This document shows, piece after piece, positions 12,661-24,050 of a DNA stretch of 64,000 bases. Position 1 is the first letter of the stretch. The number at the start of each line of letters is the position of its first letter. This DNA comes from Lantana camara (taxonomy: Eukaryota > Streptophyta > Magnoliopsida > Lamiales > Verbenaceae): NCBI GenBank assembly GCA_037501455.1, contig CM074858.1, forward strand, positions 96,754,001-96,818,000, read 5' to 3'. A program made the position numbers and the translations under genes. The notes below the pieces were generated by a model. That model was given only the letters and a program-made list of their open reading frames with translations, did no database searches and had not been told where the DNA came from.

Positions 12661-15600
12661 ATGTCTAGGGTACTTCGTCTCCTTCTCCTGTTTGTTGTCA
12701 CTGTTGGTTTAAGTTTTCAGCTACTCTGTGGTAAGTATTTATAACATCCGTGTACACACACGTATTTATATTAAATACTTCGTCAAATTATTGTAGTTTA
12801 ATAATTTAGTGATATATTATCTCAGTTTCGTTTTAAATTTTAACACATTTAAATATTAGTATTAATATCTTATGAACACCATTGAATTGTATAGATGAGT
12901 GGTTCGATGCTGTGTTAGTTTAATAAAAAATTTCGTGTTTGAATTCTCAAGAACGCAACTTTCATGGGTAGATATAAGGGAAAATTGCAAAAATAGTATA
13001 CCATCTGCACCCATTTTGCAAGATAGATACACCAACTAATCCGGTGACAGATCTACCCCACATCTTCCAAAACTGTGCAAAATGATGCACTTTTTCGCCG
13101 GAAACATAAAACCCGCCAGAGACCCAACCCGTAATCCAACGTGGCACTATTCTCGCTTATGTGGCAATACAGCCATGCCACATCAAAAACCGCTTATGTA
13201 GGAAAATTGCAAAAATGGTATACCAATTACACCCTTTCAGTAAAGTTGGTACAATAACTTTTCCGGTGACAAAATTACCCCACATCTCTTAAAAAATTGC
13301 GATTTAATGCAAAAATTCGCCGGAAATACTAAAACTCGCCGAAAATAATTACACTTATATATATATATATTTTTTTTATAGTATTTTATATATCCTCAAA
13401 TGTGCATCATATTTTTACTAACTCCGCATTTTGGAAAAATGTCGTATAATTTTCACAAAATGTCGTACTTAAAAAATCTCTCAAAATATGTTGCATATTT
13501 TTCACAAAATGTAGTACTAAAACGTTCTAATGTAGTATTTATATCCTATTATGTTGTATATGATGGGTCTAAAAATGACTCCGATCATTTTAAGATTTGT
13601 TTGATGTGGGGAAACAGAGGGTAAAGCTCAAGCAGAGTTCGCCGGGAAAGATGGGGTTCAACCTGCTAGGACACGCTCGGGTTTGATATGGGCCTTGGAG
13701 GCTCGCAGGTCCGAGGGGCACCTGGGCCAGGGCTATAGAATATGAAGAAAGAACTTCTTCCTTTGTTCATCCTTGAGGGAAGGTATCTATGAGGGCGATA
13801 CTATGGGTTATTTCGAGGGCAATAACCAACCATCAGACTGCCACACTCGAGAATTGACTTGACTTGAAGAGTCGGAGCCTTAGGGTCCAAGGGCGAGGTT
13901 CTCCCGAGGGCCCAAGTAGTCACCGCTCAGGGATTGACTTCCCTGGAGGAATTGGAACACTTTTGGGAACGAGGGATAGGCTCGCTATGGGGGTAGTATA
14001 TGTGTCGGGTAGGGTCTCCCGAGATGGGCAGGCTCGCTATGACGTGGCCACGCGTTAACCAGGGTCAAATCATATTTTAGCCTTATCATGTATAATTTTA
14101 TGGGGAGTAAAGTAAATAAGAAGTTTTGTGAATCTTTTTAGGGCCTTCGGCAAAAAATACATTAGATTGCAACTTTTTGTGAACTGTGGGGTAATTTTGT
14201 CACCGGAAAAGTTATTGTACTAACTTTGTTGAAAGAGTGTGGTTGGTATACCATTTTTGTAATTTTCCCTGCCAAAATAAGTTACGTGGCACACATGTCA
14301 TAGCCACACGGAAGTCAATGCCATGTCATAAGCGGTTTTATAAACCTTGGACTGGTTTCCGGCAGGTTTTATGTTTTCCGGCGAAAAAATGCATCATTTT
14401 CCGCGGTTTTGGGAGATGTGGGGTAGATCTGTCACCGAATTAGTTGGTGTACCTAACTTGCAAAATGGGTGCAGCTGGTATACCATTTTTGCAATTTTCC
14501 CGTAGATATAACTTTACAGTTAAGTGATCCAATTCAACTCGACTCATGAAAAGCTTTATACCTAAATAATCGTTTGACCCATGAAAATGAGTAACGTACG
14601 CTGGGGGTGGGGAACTAGTATCTTATAAACACCATGAAAACTAGTATTGTAACTTAACGATGCAACGCTATGTTACCTTAACCAAAAATCTCGTGTTTGA
14701 TTCCCTGAAAATACAATTATTATTGATAGAGAGTGATTCGATCCACTCGACCCATGAAATGACACCTAAGCGGTCGCTAGACCCATGTAAGTGACTTATA
14801 AAAAATTAGTATCTTATAAACACATAACCTAATTGTTATATTCAAATATATTTTATAATATATATATATATATAGATATAGAGAGATTGTTATAAACCCT
14901 TTAAATTAAAATTAGTCAAACACTCTCGAAATAGCAAGATTATAATTCAATGTGATCGACTTAATTTTTTTTTCAGATGGAAAGGTGATGATGGAGTACA
15001 TTGGAGCCACCGGAATCCCCATCAAATTCGACAGTGTCCCTATCTCAACCGGCATAGAACATTTTCACTTCATCCTCAGCTTTGCGATCGACGCTGATGC
15101 CTCCGGCAGTTCACAAAACGGCGTGTTCTTGCCATATTGGGCCACCACCCTAACACCCAATGCGGTGGCGGCCACCAAATCCCAACACCCTAATGTCAAA
15201 GCCCTAGCTAGCCTCTCTGGCTGGAGCCTCGGCGAAAAAACCCTATCCTGGTATAACCCCACAGATACCAACCTATGGATATCAAACGCATTGTCCTCAT
15301 TAGAAACCCTAATTCTAGCTTATCACCTCGACGGAATTGATATAGACTATGAGAAATTCCCCGATAACAGCACCGAAAGCTTCGCATACTGCATAGGTGA
15401 GTTTAAAACATATTTTGTCATTTGTACCATGCACATTTTTACATTATGTCATACAAATTTTTTTTTTTTTTAATAAACCATAGTTCCAACCTCGTAATCT
15501 TTTCTGAATGTCATTTGGGGTCACATTTTAGATAATTACATGAGAAAATTACAATTTTGGTATATCAACTCACCCTAATTCACAATTTTGGTACAATAAA

Positions 15601-16534
15601 ATTTCCGGTGATAAAACTAACCCATAATAAAAGTTCGTAATTTTATGCCCTATTTGATCCACATAGATATGACCTACCAGAAAACCCACCCAGATCTCCA
15701 CGTATCCGTTGGAGAATTTGCCACGAAGCAGGTTTTGCAAGTTTCGGGGTGGGTTTTCCGGCGGGTCATATCTATTCGGGTCAAATAGTGTATGAAATTG
15801 TGAACTTTTAGAGTTATGGGTTAATTTTTTCACCGGAAAATTGTTTGTACCAAAATTACAAATTAGGATGAGTTGGTATATCAAAATTGTAGTTTCCTCT
15901 AATAATAATTGACTATTTATCTATTTAAAGGTCCAAATTAAGGTATATGAAAAGAGATTTCATAATCAACAAGTAAGAAAACAACACCAAATTAGGGTTT
16001 ACCATTAGAATTCACAAATACCACACGAGATTTCATAATCTGCTGAACTTCTCAACAACTAACATCTTATCCATAATTACTTTCAACCCCACTGATCAAT
16101 ATTCCCGAAATCAATCAACACATGCAGGTGAGCTCATCACTTCACTGAAGAACCAAAGCCTGATCTCCGTGGCGACGATAGCGCCTTTCCACACGACCAT
16201 TTCACCTTACATCGAGCTCTATACGAGGTACGAGGATGTCATAGATTACGTGAACTATCAATTCTATACAGACAAAGTGAAGACCCCCGAGGCATATCTC
16301 GAAGCTTTCAAGAATAGGACCGAGCTGTTTGATAAGGATAAGGTTCTGCCGAGCTACGAAGTAAATGGTAGAGGGATTCAAGGGGATGCATTCTTTGAGG
16401 CTCTGAGCCTGTTGGAAGACAATGGTTTCGATGTTAATGGGGCTATGATTTTCTCAGCGGATGCTTCTCAATCTAATGGCTTCTATTATGAGAATAAAAC
16501 GCAAGAGTTCTTGCTTAGCAATTCTACTATTTAA
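12661..16534 (+). CDS. Secreted GH18 chitinase-like protein (class III/narbonin-like, chitinase 2 type), three exons
   Basis: Exons 12661-12730, 14977-15396 and 16128-16534 join in phase with GT-AG borders (phase 1 at both junctions) to give 298 residues and a stop at 16532. Exon 1 encodes a signal peptide: basic start, then a Leu/Val-rich core to about residue 22. The mature part begins with EYIGATG, the first barrel strand of plant GH18 chitinase 2/narbonin proteins. LDGIDIDYE at residues 141-149 holds the full DxxDxDxE motif, with Glu149 as the expected proton donor. VDIDYVNYQFY-like residues (IDYVNYQFY) and the late FSAD strand also fit a single TIM-barrel domain of usual length (about 280-300). 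The likely role is hydrolysis of chitin or other GlcNAc polymers in the apoplast or vacuole. Narbonin-like relatives can be inactive storage proteins, but the acid residues here are intact. Both introns carry transposons. No frameshift or stop was seen. Confidence 0.85.
13201..14269. mobile_element. Second, inner inverted-repeat pair of the same TIR family
   Basis: GGAAAATTGCAAAAATGG at 13201 and CCATTTTTGTAATTTTCC ending near 14269 bound a second pair of arms of about 130 bp. They share the same consensus (GGTATACCA, CCGGTGACAAAATTACCCCA) but diverge from the outer pair. This may be a related element nested in the outer one, or a duplicated-end structure. No clear inner target duplication was found. 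Confidence 0.5.
13561..14088 (-). mobile_element. Solo LTR of the Tat/Retand-like family, flanked by TGTATA
   Basis: On the minus strand it starts TGATAAGGCTAAAATATGA and ends GATCGGAGTC...GACCCATCA, matching the start (TGATGAGGTCAAAATGCG) and end (GATCGGACTC...GAACCCATCA) of the 819-bp LTRs at 34022/57667. TGTATA lies on both sides (13555-13560, 14089-14094), consistent with a 5-6 bp duplication. At 528 bp it is shorter, so it is an internally deleted or divergent member. The frame at 13864-14058 is not coding. Confidence 0.75.
15542..15899. mobile_element. Foldback MITE in chitinase intron 2, same TIR type
   Basis: The left arm starting GAGAAAATTACAATTTTGG and the right arm ending CAAAATTGTAGTTTCCTC are inverted copies of about 120-160 bp. 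They share TTTCCGGTGATAAAACTAAC-like and ATTTGACCC/ATAGATATGACC blocks around a short GC-richer centre. The terminal sequence (GRGAAAATTNCAA) is that of the larger element in intron 1. A 358-bp non-coding hairpin-forming MITE is the best call. Flanking bases (TAATTACAT, TAATAATAA) match only partly. Confidence 0.7.
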
Positions 16535-16997
16535 TTGATGTATCTTGGAAGGTTTTTGATGGGTTCGATCAAATAATGAGGTGCAAATATTTTATATTTA
16601 TTGTGTAATTGGTGGAAAATTTTGAAAAAATGACAAATAAAAAGACAAGTATAATACATTTGCTATTATGATTGAATATTGATTAGATTTAATGGAGACG
16701 GATTTGGATTAGAATTTTCCCTTAATTATAGATCATGTCATACTTTTTTATAGTAGTTAATTGTTATGCTTGTGCGACCATGTGAACGTTTTTTTTTTTT
16801 TGTTTAAGATGGATCGATTATTTTGAAATATTAGGGACGGTAAAATGAGTTTTAATGCAAGGTTCCTATCCTATGATGCATGGATACGAATATGGCGATA
16901 CGGATACGATACGACACGATACTGATACGATGATACGAATACTACACGATTATAGAATGAGTTTTGCATTCTATTGTTTCCAATATGAAGAACTTAC
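16535..16997. other. 3' flank of the chitinase gene with a short GATACG repeat
   Basis: The 3' untranslated region and AT-rich flank follow the stop codon. At about 16872-16950 there is an irregular repeat of GATACG/GATACGA units, as at 9331-9366. No gene seen. Confidence 0.5.
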
Positions 16998-17530
16998 CTG
17001 CACGATTGGTCAGAGATCGGGGCAACTCTCCTTGCAATTTATCTCCGTTTAAGTTAAGAGATAATATAGAACAATCCTGGGTAAATATGGTTGCAATGAA
17101 CCATGGAAATGATTTGCCTTCAATCCCAAGACCGTCAAATTTTTGCTCAAATTTCCTAAACTCTCTGGAATTAATCCTACCAAATTGTTATTTGACAAAT
17201 GGAGAATTTTGAGGTGGTCAAGTTTCCCAAACTCTTTGGAATGATCCTTCCAAATTGTTATCAAGCGGTTGGAGAATTTTAAGGGATCTCAACTTTCCTA
17301 AACTCTCCAGAATTAATCCTACCAAATTGTTATTTGACACAAAAGATTTCAGCTAATTAAAGTAGAGTGATACTTGGAATCAGAATAATAACCGACGGTT
17401 TTTATGTAACACACACCCCCAAGTAGCTAGAGGGATTCGAACATGAGTCATTTAAGTTTGGTAGACTATCAATATTCAGTATGAAAAAATTTGGAAAATA
17501 TTACTTTTCGAGAATATTGGTGTTGGGAAA
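16998..17530 (-). pseudogene. LRR receptor-like protein fragment
   Basis: The minus strand encodes plant extracellular leucine-rich repeat sequence (LKILHLSNNNLVGLIPESLG, then LGLKANHFHG) interrupted by stops and frame changes. The segment is colinear with the right arm of the inverted duplication at 28885-30562: the GGTCAGAGATCGGGGCAAC block at about 17007 matches about 29918. It therefore derives from the same RLP gene. Too short and broken to be functional. Confidence 0.65.
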
Positions 17531-17743
17531 AACATAAAATGGGCAACGATAATTTGAAATTTTCTACAAGTTGATCGTTTTCTTGCAATTTTTATTTCAA
17601 AACAATTCAAGAAAGTTCTCAAAAATTTTATTTTTTGTATCCGTTCAAAGAAGATACTATCCGTATCCGACTATAGAAATTCGAATTATAAACTAATAAG
17701 GATATAATAATCAGATATCGGATCCATTTAATATCTGATCCGT

Positions 17744-20700
17744 TGTAACGCCCCGCGTTTTCGTACGAGCAGGTAAGAGTTATGTGCGTTTATTTCCTTT
17801 ATTATATGATTTTAATTCTAATTTATATACTTGAACTCGTTACAATTTGAATTATTCGTTTAAATTTCGTTTAAATTCTTATTTGGAATATGATTATATG
17901 AACGAACTCGTAAGATTATGAATTTCATGAATTTTGAGTTAATTGAATGAAATCGTGTGCTTTCCGTATGCTGAGGACTTAATTGTAACTTATTTGAAAG
18001 TCTTGGACTCAATTGAAATTGAGCTTTGGGCTTAATTGCCACTTTTTGAAAGTTTAGGGACCTATTTGAATAATAGGCAACCCTGAACGGTTTTATTAAT
18101 ATCTTGAGCTCCGGACCTCGAAATCGAGATCTGTTTACTGTGTTGGACTCGTTTTGACGATTCGGATCCAATGCAATTGACCTCGTACCTTTTCGATGTC
18201 GTTTGAACCTACGACGACGCACATTATAACCAATATGACCCTTATGACTTGAATTGAACCGTTTTCATTAATTCCGGACTTGGTCCGACCCCGTATCCGA
18301 CCTGTTTCCCCCCTACATATCTGAATTTGCTTTCTTTTCTTCTTCTTGCTTCCATTTTGATCGATCAACTTCAGCTCCAAGAGAAGACAAGAGAAGAACT
18401 CCAAGAAACCCCAAACTTGATCCTACAAACATGAGCTCAAGATCAATCTTTCATCCAATTTCCTTCCAAGGTGAGATATGATTTGGATTCTCCATACTTT
18501 CTTGCATCTTTTCATCCATGAGTAACTTGACAAGACTTGGAGATTCATATAGTTTGAATAAGGGTATGAATAGCATGAATTGAGGTTTGATTCTTGGTAC
18601 ATAGCTCTTGATGGTTTAAGTTGAGTTTTATTGTATGAAATATAACTCTTTCAACTTCCTAACTCTTCCTACAAGCATGAATTTGGTATAAGTTGATCAA
18701 ACCTTGAGATGCCATTAATGGAGCTCCTAGCTCCATGCATGAAACATGAAACATGAAACTATATTGGATGATTTCAAAGATTATGAATGCATTCTTATGT
18801 AGGAGATTGATATACATGTTTTTCCTATGATATTGTGATGAATTCCATGTCTTTGCCATGCTCAAATGTTTGGTTGTTGTTGCTAGGTTCGAACAGGGGA
18901 GATGTGTATGTGTGTGATTATGTCGCGAGGAAGAAGAAGAAAACAGGGGAGAATCGCCTGGGCTTGTTAACACCCGTTAACCCTTTTTGTGCTGAGGAAG
19001 GTAACGCCCATTACCTTCCCTCTTTGCTGAAATTTGAATGCCTGCCTTCGTTAACGCCCATTACCCTATTTTGCCTTACAAGCCTTAATGCCCGTTACCC
19101 TTGTTGGAGAAAGCCACTGCCTCTCTTAACGCCCGTTACCATTTTTGGCCTGGAAATTGGTAACCCCCATTACCTTTGCAGAATGAAGTGATCAGGGGAT
19201 GTTTGTGTAATTTTCTCTTCTTTTCGTTTATAGTACACGTGAACCTTAATTACGTAATTGATGTGCAATTGATTGATTCTTAATATGCAATTACTTGATT
19301 ATGAATGCCTTGATACTTGAATATGCAATTTGTTCGGTTTTTATCAATGTGACATTTAATTGAAAATTTAATGATTTAATGATTATGAACGAATACAGTT
19401 CTGCCGTATATTGAATAAATGAATCGTTTATGTGGTTATATGAACCTAATTGTACTCATGATCATCTTCATCACATGTTATTACTTCATGTGTATTTTAT
19501 AGCAAGTTTATTGCATTGTCGAGCGTCAAATATGGTCATTTGAGTTTCACACTAATTTTGTTGCATAGATCTTGGTCCAGTAGGAGACGAGGCTAGACAG
19601 TGAGGCCTTTATTCCGTTCTTTTGTCTACCAGGTGGGTTTTTCTTCTAATAGTTAAACTAATGACCCTATATACCTAATGTGCACGATTTCGGCCAAAAG
19701 TATATCTATATTTATATCGAGTCTTTCAAGAGTCAATGATTTCGAACGTAAAGCTTCTATTCTTTGAACCCTACCAAATGTTTTGGCGAGAATTAATTGA
19801 GTACAATGAATGGGGGCCTGGGACTTAGTGTACGTGGTTATCCGGGGAAGCTTGGGCTGACGGTGATCCCTGTATACTAGTTCCACCAAACTACGGTGAT
19901 ATCGGACTTCACTAGGAGATTAGTGAAGGATGGGAACCAGCATTTTGGGGATTCATGTACCCCACTAGCCATAATGAATGGGTGGTCGGGCCTTGCAAAC
20001 CCGTCCACAAACCGGAGGAAAAATGATTAAATGAATGATTGAACGAACGATCAATGCATGAGTACAAAAGATTATATGTGTGTGATCACTAATAATTAAA
20101 TGATAATGATACACGAGGTGAAGGTTGGAGATTTAGCCACTCGCCGGCTCACTATTAACCTAATAATTTAAATGATTGTTATAACCCCGCTCATTGCTTC
20201 TCTTGTTTTACCCACTTGGGGAAAAATGTTAGTAAAACCTTGATCGGGATTATAGCTTGCATGCTTGTGTTTAATTTCCGCAATACTTACCTATTATGCC
20301 TATTTTATACCTACCAGTCTGTCTAAGACTAAACCCGAAATTTGTTTTCAGTGATCTTTTGCAGGTGGGAAGTGCTAGGCGGGAATACGACTCTTGGAGA
20401 GTCTTGCATTAGTATCTAGCATTTCTTTATGTATACACTCATACTCATATCATTTTGGATCCTATGTATGTTTGGAGCATGTATGAGGCCATGAGGCCAT
20501 TGAATCATCACTTTTGTGATATGTGAAGGGCATTTTGATATATATATATATATATTGTTCTTCCACGTAAGATGCTTGCTCTGTTTAATTCATGGTCGAA
20601 TGTATGGTTAAGGGTTAGTCTTACCTAGCGTAGCGAGTGTGTTGTGTCCCCGTTCGCCACGATTTGGCACGTGTATGGAAATTCCATTTCATAAACGGGT

Positions 20701-20746
20701 CGAGTCTTGGTGTGGGGGATGTGACGCATTGCTCTCGGGCGTTACA
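17744..20746 (+). mobile_element. 3.0-kb solo LTR, probably Ty3-gypsy (Tekay/Del-like), TSD TCCGT
   Basis: Starts TGTAACGCCCCGCG and ends CTCGGGCGTTACA, a TG...CA element with a 9-10 bp terminal inverted repeat. TCCGT is duplicated at 17739-17743 and 20747-20751. No gag or pol is inside. The TGTAACGCCC start and the length fit the long LTRs of chromovirus-type gypsy elements, but this is inference. A GTGCTAGGCGG-type block near 20378 also occurs in the LTRs at 20760-23766 and 61286-62220, tying the three together. Frames at 17860-18973 and 20637-20831 are not genes. Confidence 0.75.
18966..19174. repeat. Six short inverted-repeat units in the solo LTR
   Basis: Units of the form GTTAACGCCCATTACC or GGTAACGCCCATTACC start at about 18966, 19000, 19050, 19084, 19125 and 19159, spaced 34-50 bp. 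Each is itself an inverted repeat (GGTAA...TTACC or GTTAAC...GTTAAC). See the matching array at 22337-22460. Confidence 0.8.
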
Positions 20747-20759
20747 TCCGTTATCCGAT

Positions 20760-23700
20760 TTGTCCTCAATCATCAAGCATCAAGAATACGTCATATATAA
20801 TTCCATCAATATGAGATCCATAACATTCTAACATCATCAAGTATTTGGCACATAATTCCCAAAATGCGATAATGTAAATCATCCTAATGACCAGCACGTT
20901 CCATCTATTAATCATAACGGAACATGCATAAGCAAAATAATTCCATAACAAAAAACTTCAACATAACACGAAAGTACGCTACAAGCGTAAACACAATACA
21001 TGCTACACTTCTAAAACGACCACTCGAGACACGACCCCACCTAGCACGACTCCAAAAGCAACCTGCTGACATGGAAGGGTAAAAGAATCAGTCCAAAGGA
21101 ATCGGTGAGTATAAGAGATACATAAGAATATACAAAGGGTACAATGCATGCTAAAACAAAGGGTTTTCATAATCCGTTTAGTTTACGAAATAAATGCAAC
21201 GATTTTTACAAATCACGGATCATAAACCACACACCACCGACTCAGCGAGAATGAGCACTTCATCCTAACTCCCCAAACAAATTAGAAATCAAACCAATCC
21301 AACTGATACACCGTTGATGTCGAGGGTGTGCCCTCCCCTCCTCCCCCTCCCCCCCGCGATCATCTCACTACAACCATGGAGAAGTAGGTCCATGAAACCG
21401 ACCTTCTCACAAGAAAACCTCAACCCCAAACCCTCCTTGGAGCCTTAGAAATCCTGTTCACCACATGGAAACTTCGTAAGGGATCCACCGTCAGCCCTTG
21501 CTTTCCCGGTATCACAACCTACTCCATCCCCGAGGCTTCACCACCAAAACCAAACAAGCGTCTCTGCAAGTCATAATCTCCGTACAACTCTCGTTGCCCG
21601 GTCCACCACAAGTTCTCGTAACGCAACGCACTTACATATATATATATCCCATTTTCAAATCCAAGAGATTTTGGGTACTTATCCCATATACCAAAATCCA
21701 TAGTACTTGTAAACCATTTTCCCATAGGCAACTAGCAATAATTATGAGCCAAGCTCCCAAAACATGGCCTATAGGGCTTATACATACATTTTGAAAACAG
21801 GTATTCGGAAACAATTAATATGAAAGAGGTCATACGGTGTCCACAGTTTTGAAATCATTTTTTGTTAGTATTCTTCACCTGAACAAAAGACAAAAGAGAG
21901 AGACCAACGACCAACGCTGACAACGTCACTTTTGGAGACCCATCACCTAGACAAACACAAGGTGTGAAAATAAGACTCGACTCAAAGCCAATTAAGAAGA
22001 CGCATGGCGAAGCAATATGCTTAACATATGAGATTTGTATGTATGAGTGATCGTAATATGCATTCCATGGTATGCAATGGTGAATCAATAACATAAAGTT
22101 CACATAACAAGATCATTCATATCATGGGAAGCATATAAGTTCAAGAAGATGCATAACTTAGCAAGTTGAGCAACGAAGTCAAGAATTGCAAAGTATAAAC
22201 CCATAAACAAAATACGTAATGGGTTACTCAACATAAATCAAAGTTATAAAACATAAGGGATATGATAGGGGTGGGAAAAGAGCATACGAGAAATAAAACA
22301 TGCGAAACGAATCAAAATAAAAACTGATTCAGGGGCCTTCCACGGGGATGGAAAAATTACTCTTCCATCATCCAAGGGGGTGAAAGTAGGTACAAAAAGT
22401 TTCTGGAGGTGTTCCACGAGGGTGGAAGAATTACTCTTCCATCCTCCACGGGGGTGGAAGTCATGAGCACAAGAAGGAAAAATCGTGACAGCAAGTTGGA
22501 ACTCGACCGGAATGAACTCAAAACACTCCAAAACTCAAAATTAAGGTTCCATAACCTCAAATAAACATCATAAAACATTCATAAGTCATCTAAAGTTATA
22601 TTAACATCCATCAAACACAAGGATTTAGTCATTCCAAAGCAAAAACATGAACTTCAAGAAAAAGAAACTCATGAATTGTGAAATCTTGATTAGAGCATGA
22701 AGTTTGTTGAAATCAATCACATTCTAATCTAAAACACCTAAGGAACACATTTCAAGTGTCAAATCAACCAAATTCATGCTAGAAATTCAACATGCAAGAA
22801 AGTTCATAAAAGCTTGAAAAGGCCAACAATGGTGAAATTCAAAGTAGAGCATCAAAACATGGTTTTCTTGTACCAAACTCATCCCGATATCAAGATAAAC
22901 TCATTCAAATCATAAATTAATCAAAGATTAATCCAAGAGATATGAACCTTAGGTCATGCATTCAAGTTCCAAACTCTCAAAATGAAAAACCCATCTGGAA
23001 CTCACATAAAACTTACCTTTGAGAGTTGAAAATGGAGATGAAAGACTTGTTCTTCAACCTTGAATCTTCAATCTTAAGCTCCCTTCTTGATTCTTGGAGA
23101 TTCCTTGACGATTTGCTTGAAGTCTTGAAGGAATATGAATATGTTTTAGCTTGAGAGAGAAAATGACTTAGAATTCCTAACTAGGCTTTGAAAATAACGT
23201 TTAAGAGTGTTGGGGATAAAAATCTGATTTGGGGTATTTGGGTCAAGTATACGGGTCGCGAACCGAGTCAACCGGTAGGTTGCTGGGCAATTGGATCTCA
23301 AATTGGGTTAAATCTGAAATCAGGTCGAAGTCAAAGCTGGAGTTATTAAAATGTTGACTTTCCATTTGCCTTTGTAAAATCGTTGTAGAATCTTCATATG
23401 AACTCCGATTTGGCTAAAGCGAACGCTCACGAATCCGTAATTAAATTTCCCATCCAACCCCATGGTTATCAAGTCCATTTATAGGCTGGAACATAAATTT
23501 ACCATTCTGCCCTTGTTTATACTTTATTCCCCAATTAAGCACTTAAGGTTATTAATCAACGAAACATGCCATAACTACAAACAAATACTACACGAGCTCA
23601 ATGGTATCAAGTCATAAACTCACATAAATCAATAAAGACATATATATAACGTAAATTACGAGTATGGAGTCAAAATCGAACACACACTTAGCAATTAAAG

Positions 23701-23766
23701 CGCGAAAAGGGGAAACGAGCTCACACGTATCCAAAACGTACCTTGTTCGAAAAGCGGGGCGTTACA
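20760..23766 (-). mobile_element. Related gypsy LTR in opposite orientation, one end missing or undefined
   Basis: On the minus strand it starts TGTAACGCCCCGCTTTTCG at 23766, like the solo LTR at 17744, and carries the GTCGTGCTAGGTGGGG block near 21040. A matching GGGCGTTACA end is not found before 20746, so the distal end is truncated or replaced. It shares overall layout with the neighbouring LTR but is much diverged. Frames at 21498-22578 and 23664-23855 look non-coding. Confidence 0.6.
22337..22460. repeat. Short inverted-repeat units in the inverted LTR
   Basis: CTTCCACGGGGATGGAA, CTTCCATCATCC, GTTCCACGAGGGTGGAAG and CTCCACGGGGGTGGAAG recur with spacers containing ATTACTCTTCCATC. Each unit pairs with itself (TTCCAC...GTGGAA). 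The array lies about 1.3-1.43 kb from the start of its LTR, the same offset as the array in the 17744 LTR. Confidence 0.7.
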
Positions 23767-23942
23767 TATTAATATATACATTATATAATCGTTTTAGAAT
23801 TATAAAAAAAAAATTATTCAAATATAAAACAAATATACTGAGCTTTTTGGTCTAAATTCAGAAGAAATGTAAGCCCCGCATGGCCGCATCTCTCTTGTGC
23901 GAGAATGGATGGAGGCTATCCTCTTAGGTGGGAAAAGGATAT

Positions 23943-24050
23943 CTTTTCTAAAGAAAATTTGCACTCGGAAATTGCGTTATAATTTCTCGGAAGCCTTTTC
24001 TAAAGAAAATTTGCACTTAGGAAAGTGCATTATAATTTCTCGGAAGCCTG
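23943..24050. repeat. Two-copy direct repeat of about 53 bp
   Basis: TTTTCTAAAGAAAATTTGCA...TTATAATTTCTCGGAAGCC occurs twice head to tail (about 23943-23996 and 23997-24050) with a few differences. No function apparent. Confidence 0.75.

Larger units (their letters stand above)
12978..14501. mobile_element. Non-autonomous Mutator-like element in chitinase intron 1, TSD GTAGATATAA
   Basis: The element starts GGGAAAATTGCAAAAATAG and ends in the inverse CATTTTTGCAATTTTCCC. Exact 10-bp duplications lie at 12968-12977 and 14502-14511. The terminal inverted repeats run about 180-220 bp with shared blocks such as GGTGACAGATCTACCCCACA and the CGCCGGAAA region. Long TIRs and a 9-11 bp duplication define Mutator-like elements. 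No transposase frame is present. It sits wholly within intron 1 and should be spliced out. Confidence 0.85.
12855..14976 (+). repeat. Intron tandem repeat of about 191 bp, split by a transposon
   Basis: TATCTTATAAACAC recurs at 14619 and 14810, a 191-bp period, and a diverged copy (ATATCTTATGAACACC) starts near 12870. Each unit carries GATGCAACGCTATGTTA-like and TCGTGTTTGATTCCCTG-like sequence and an ACCCATGAAA segment. The TTTGATTCCC piece recalls a tRNA B box, so a SINE origin is possible but unproven. The first copy ends where the Mutator-like element inserted. Confidence 0.5.

Noticed and set aside
18966..19174. Regularly spaced palindromic units resembling a CRISPR array
   Set aside because: Units and spacers are irregular in length, the host is a plant, and the array sits inside an LTR.
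18835..19191. 118-codon frame in the 3-kb LTR
   Set aside because: It runs across the palindrome array and its repeats come from the DNA repeat; no homology or signal is visible.
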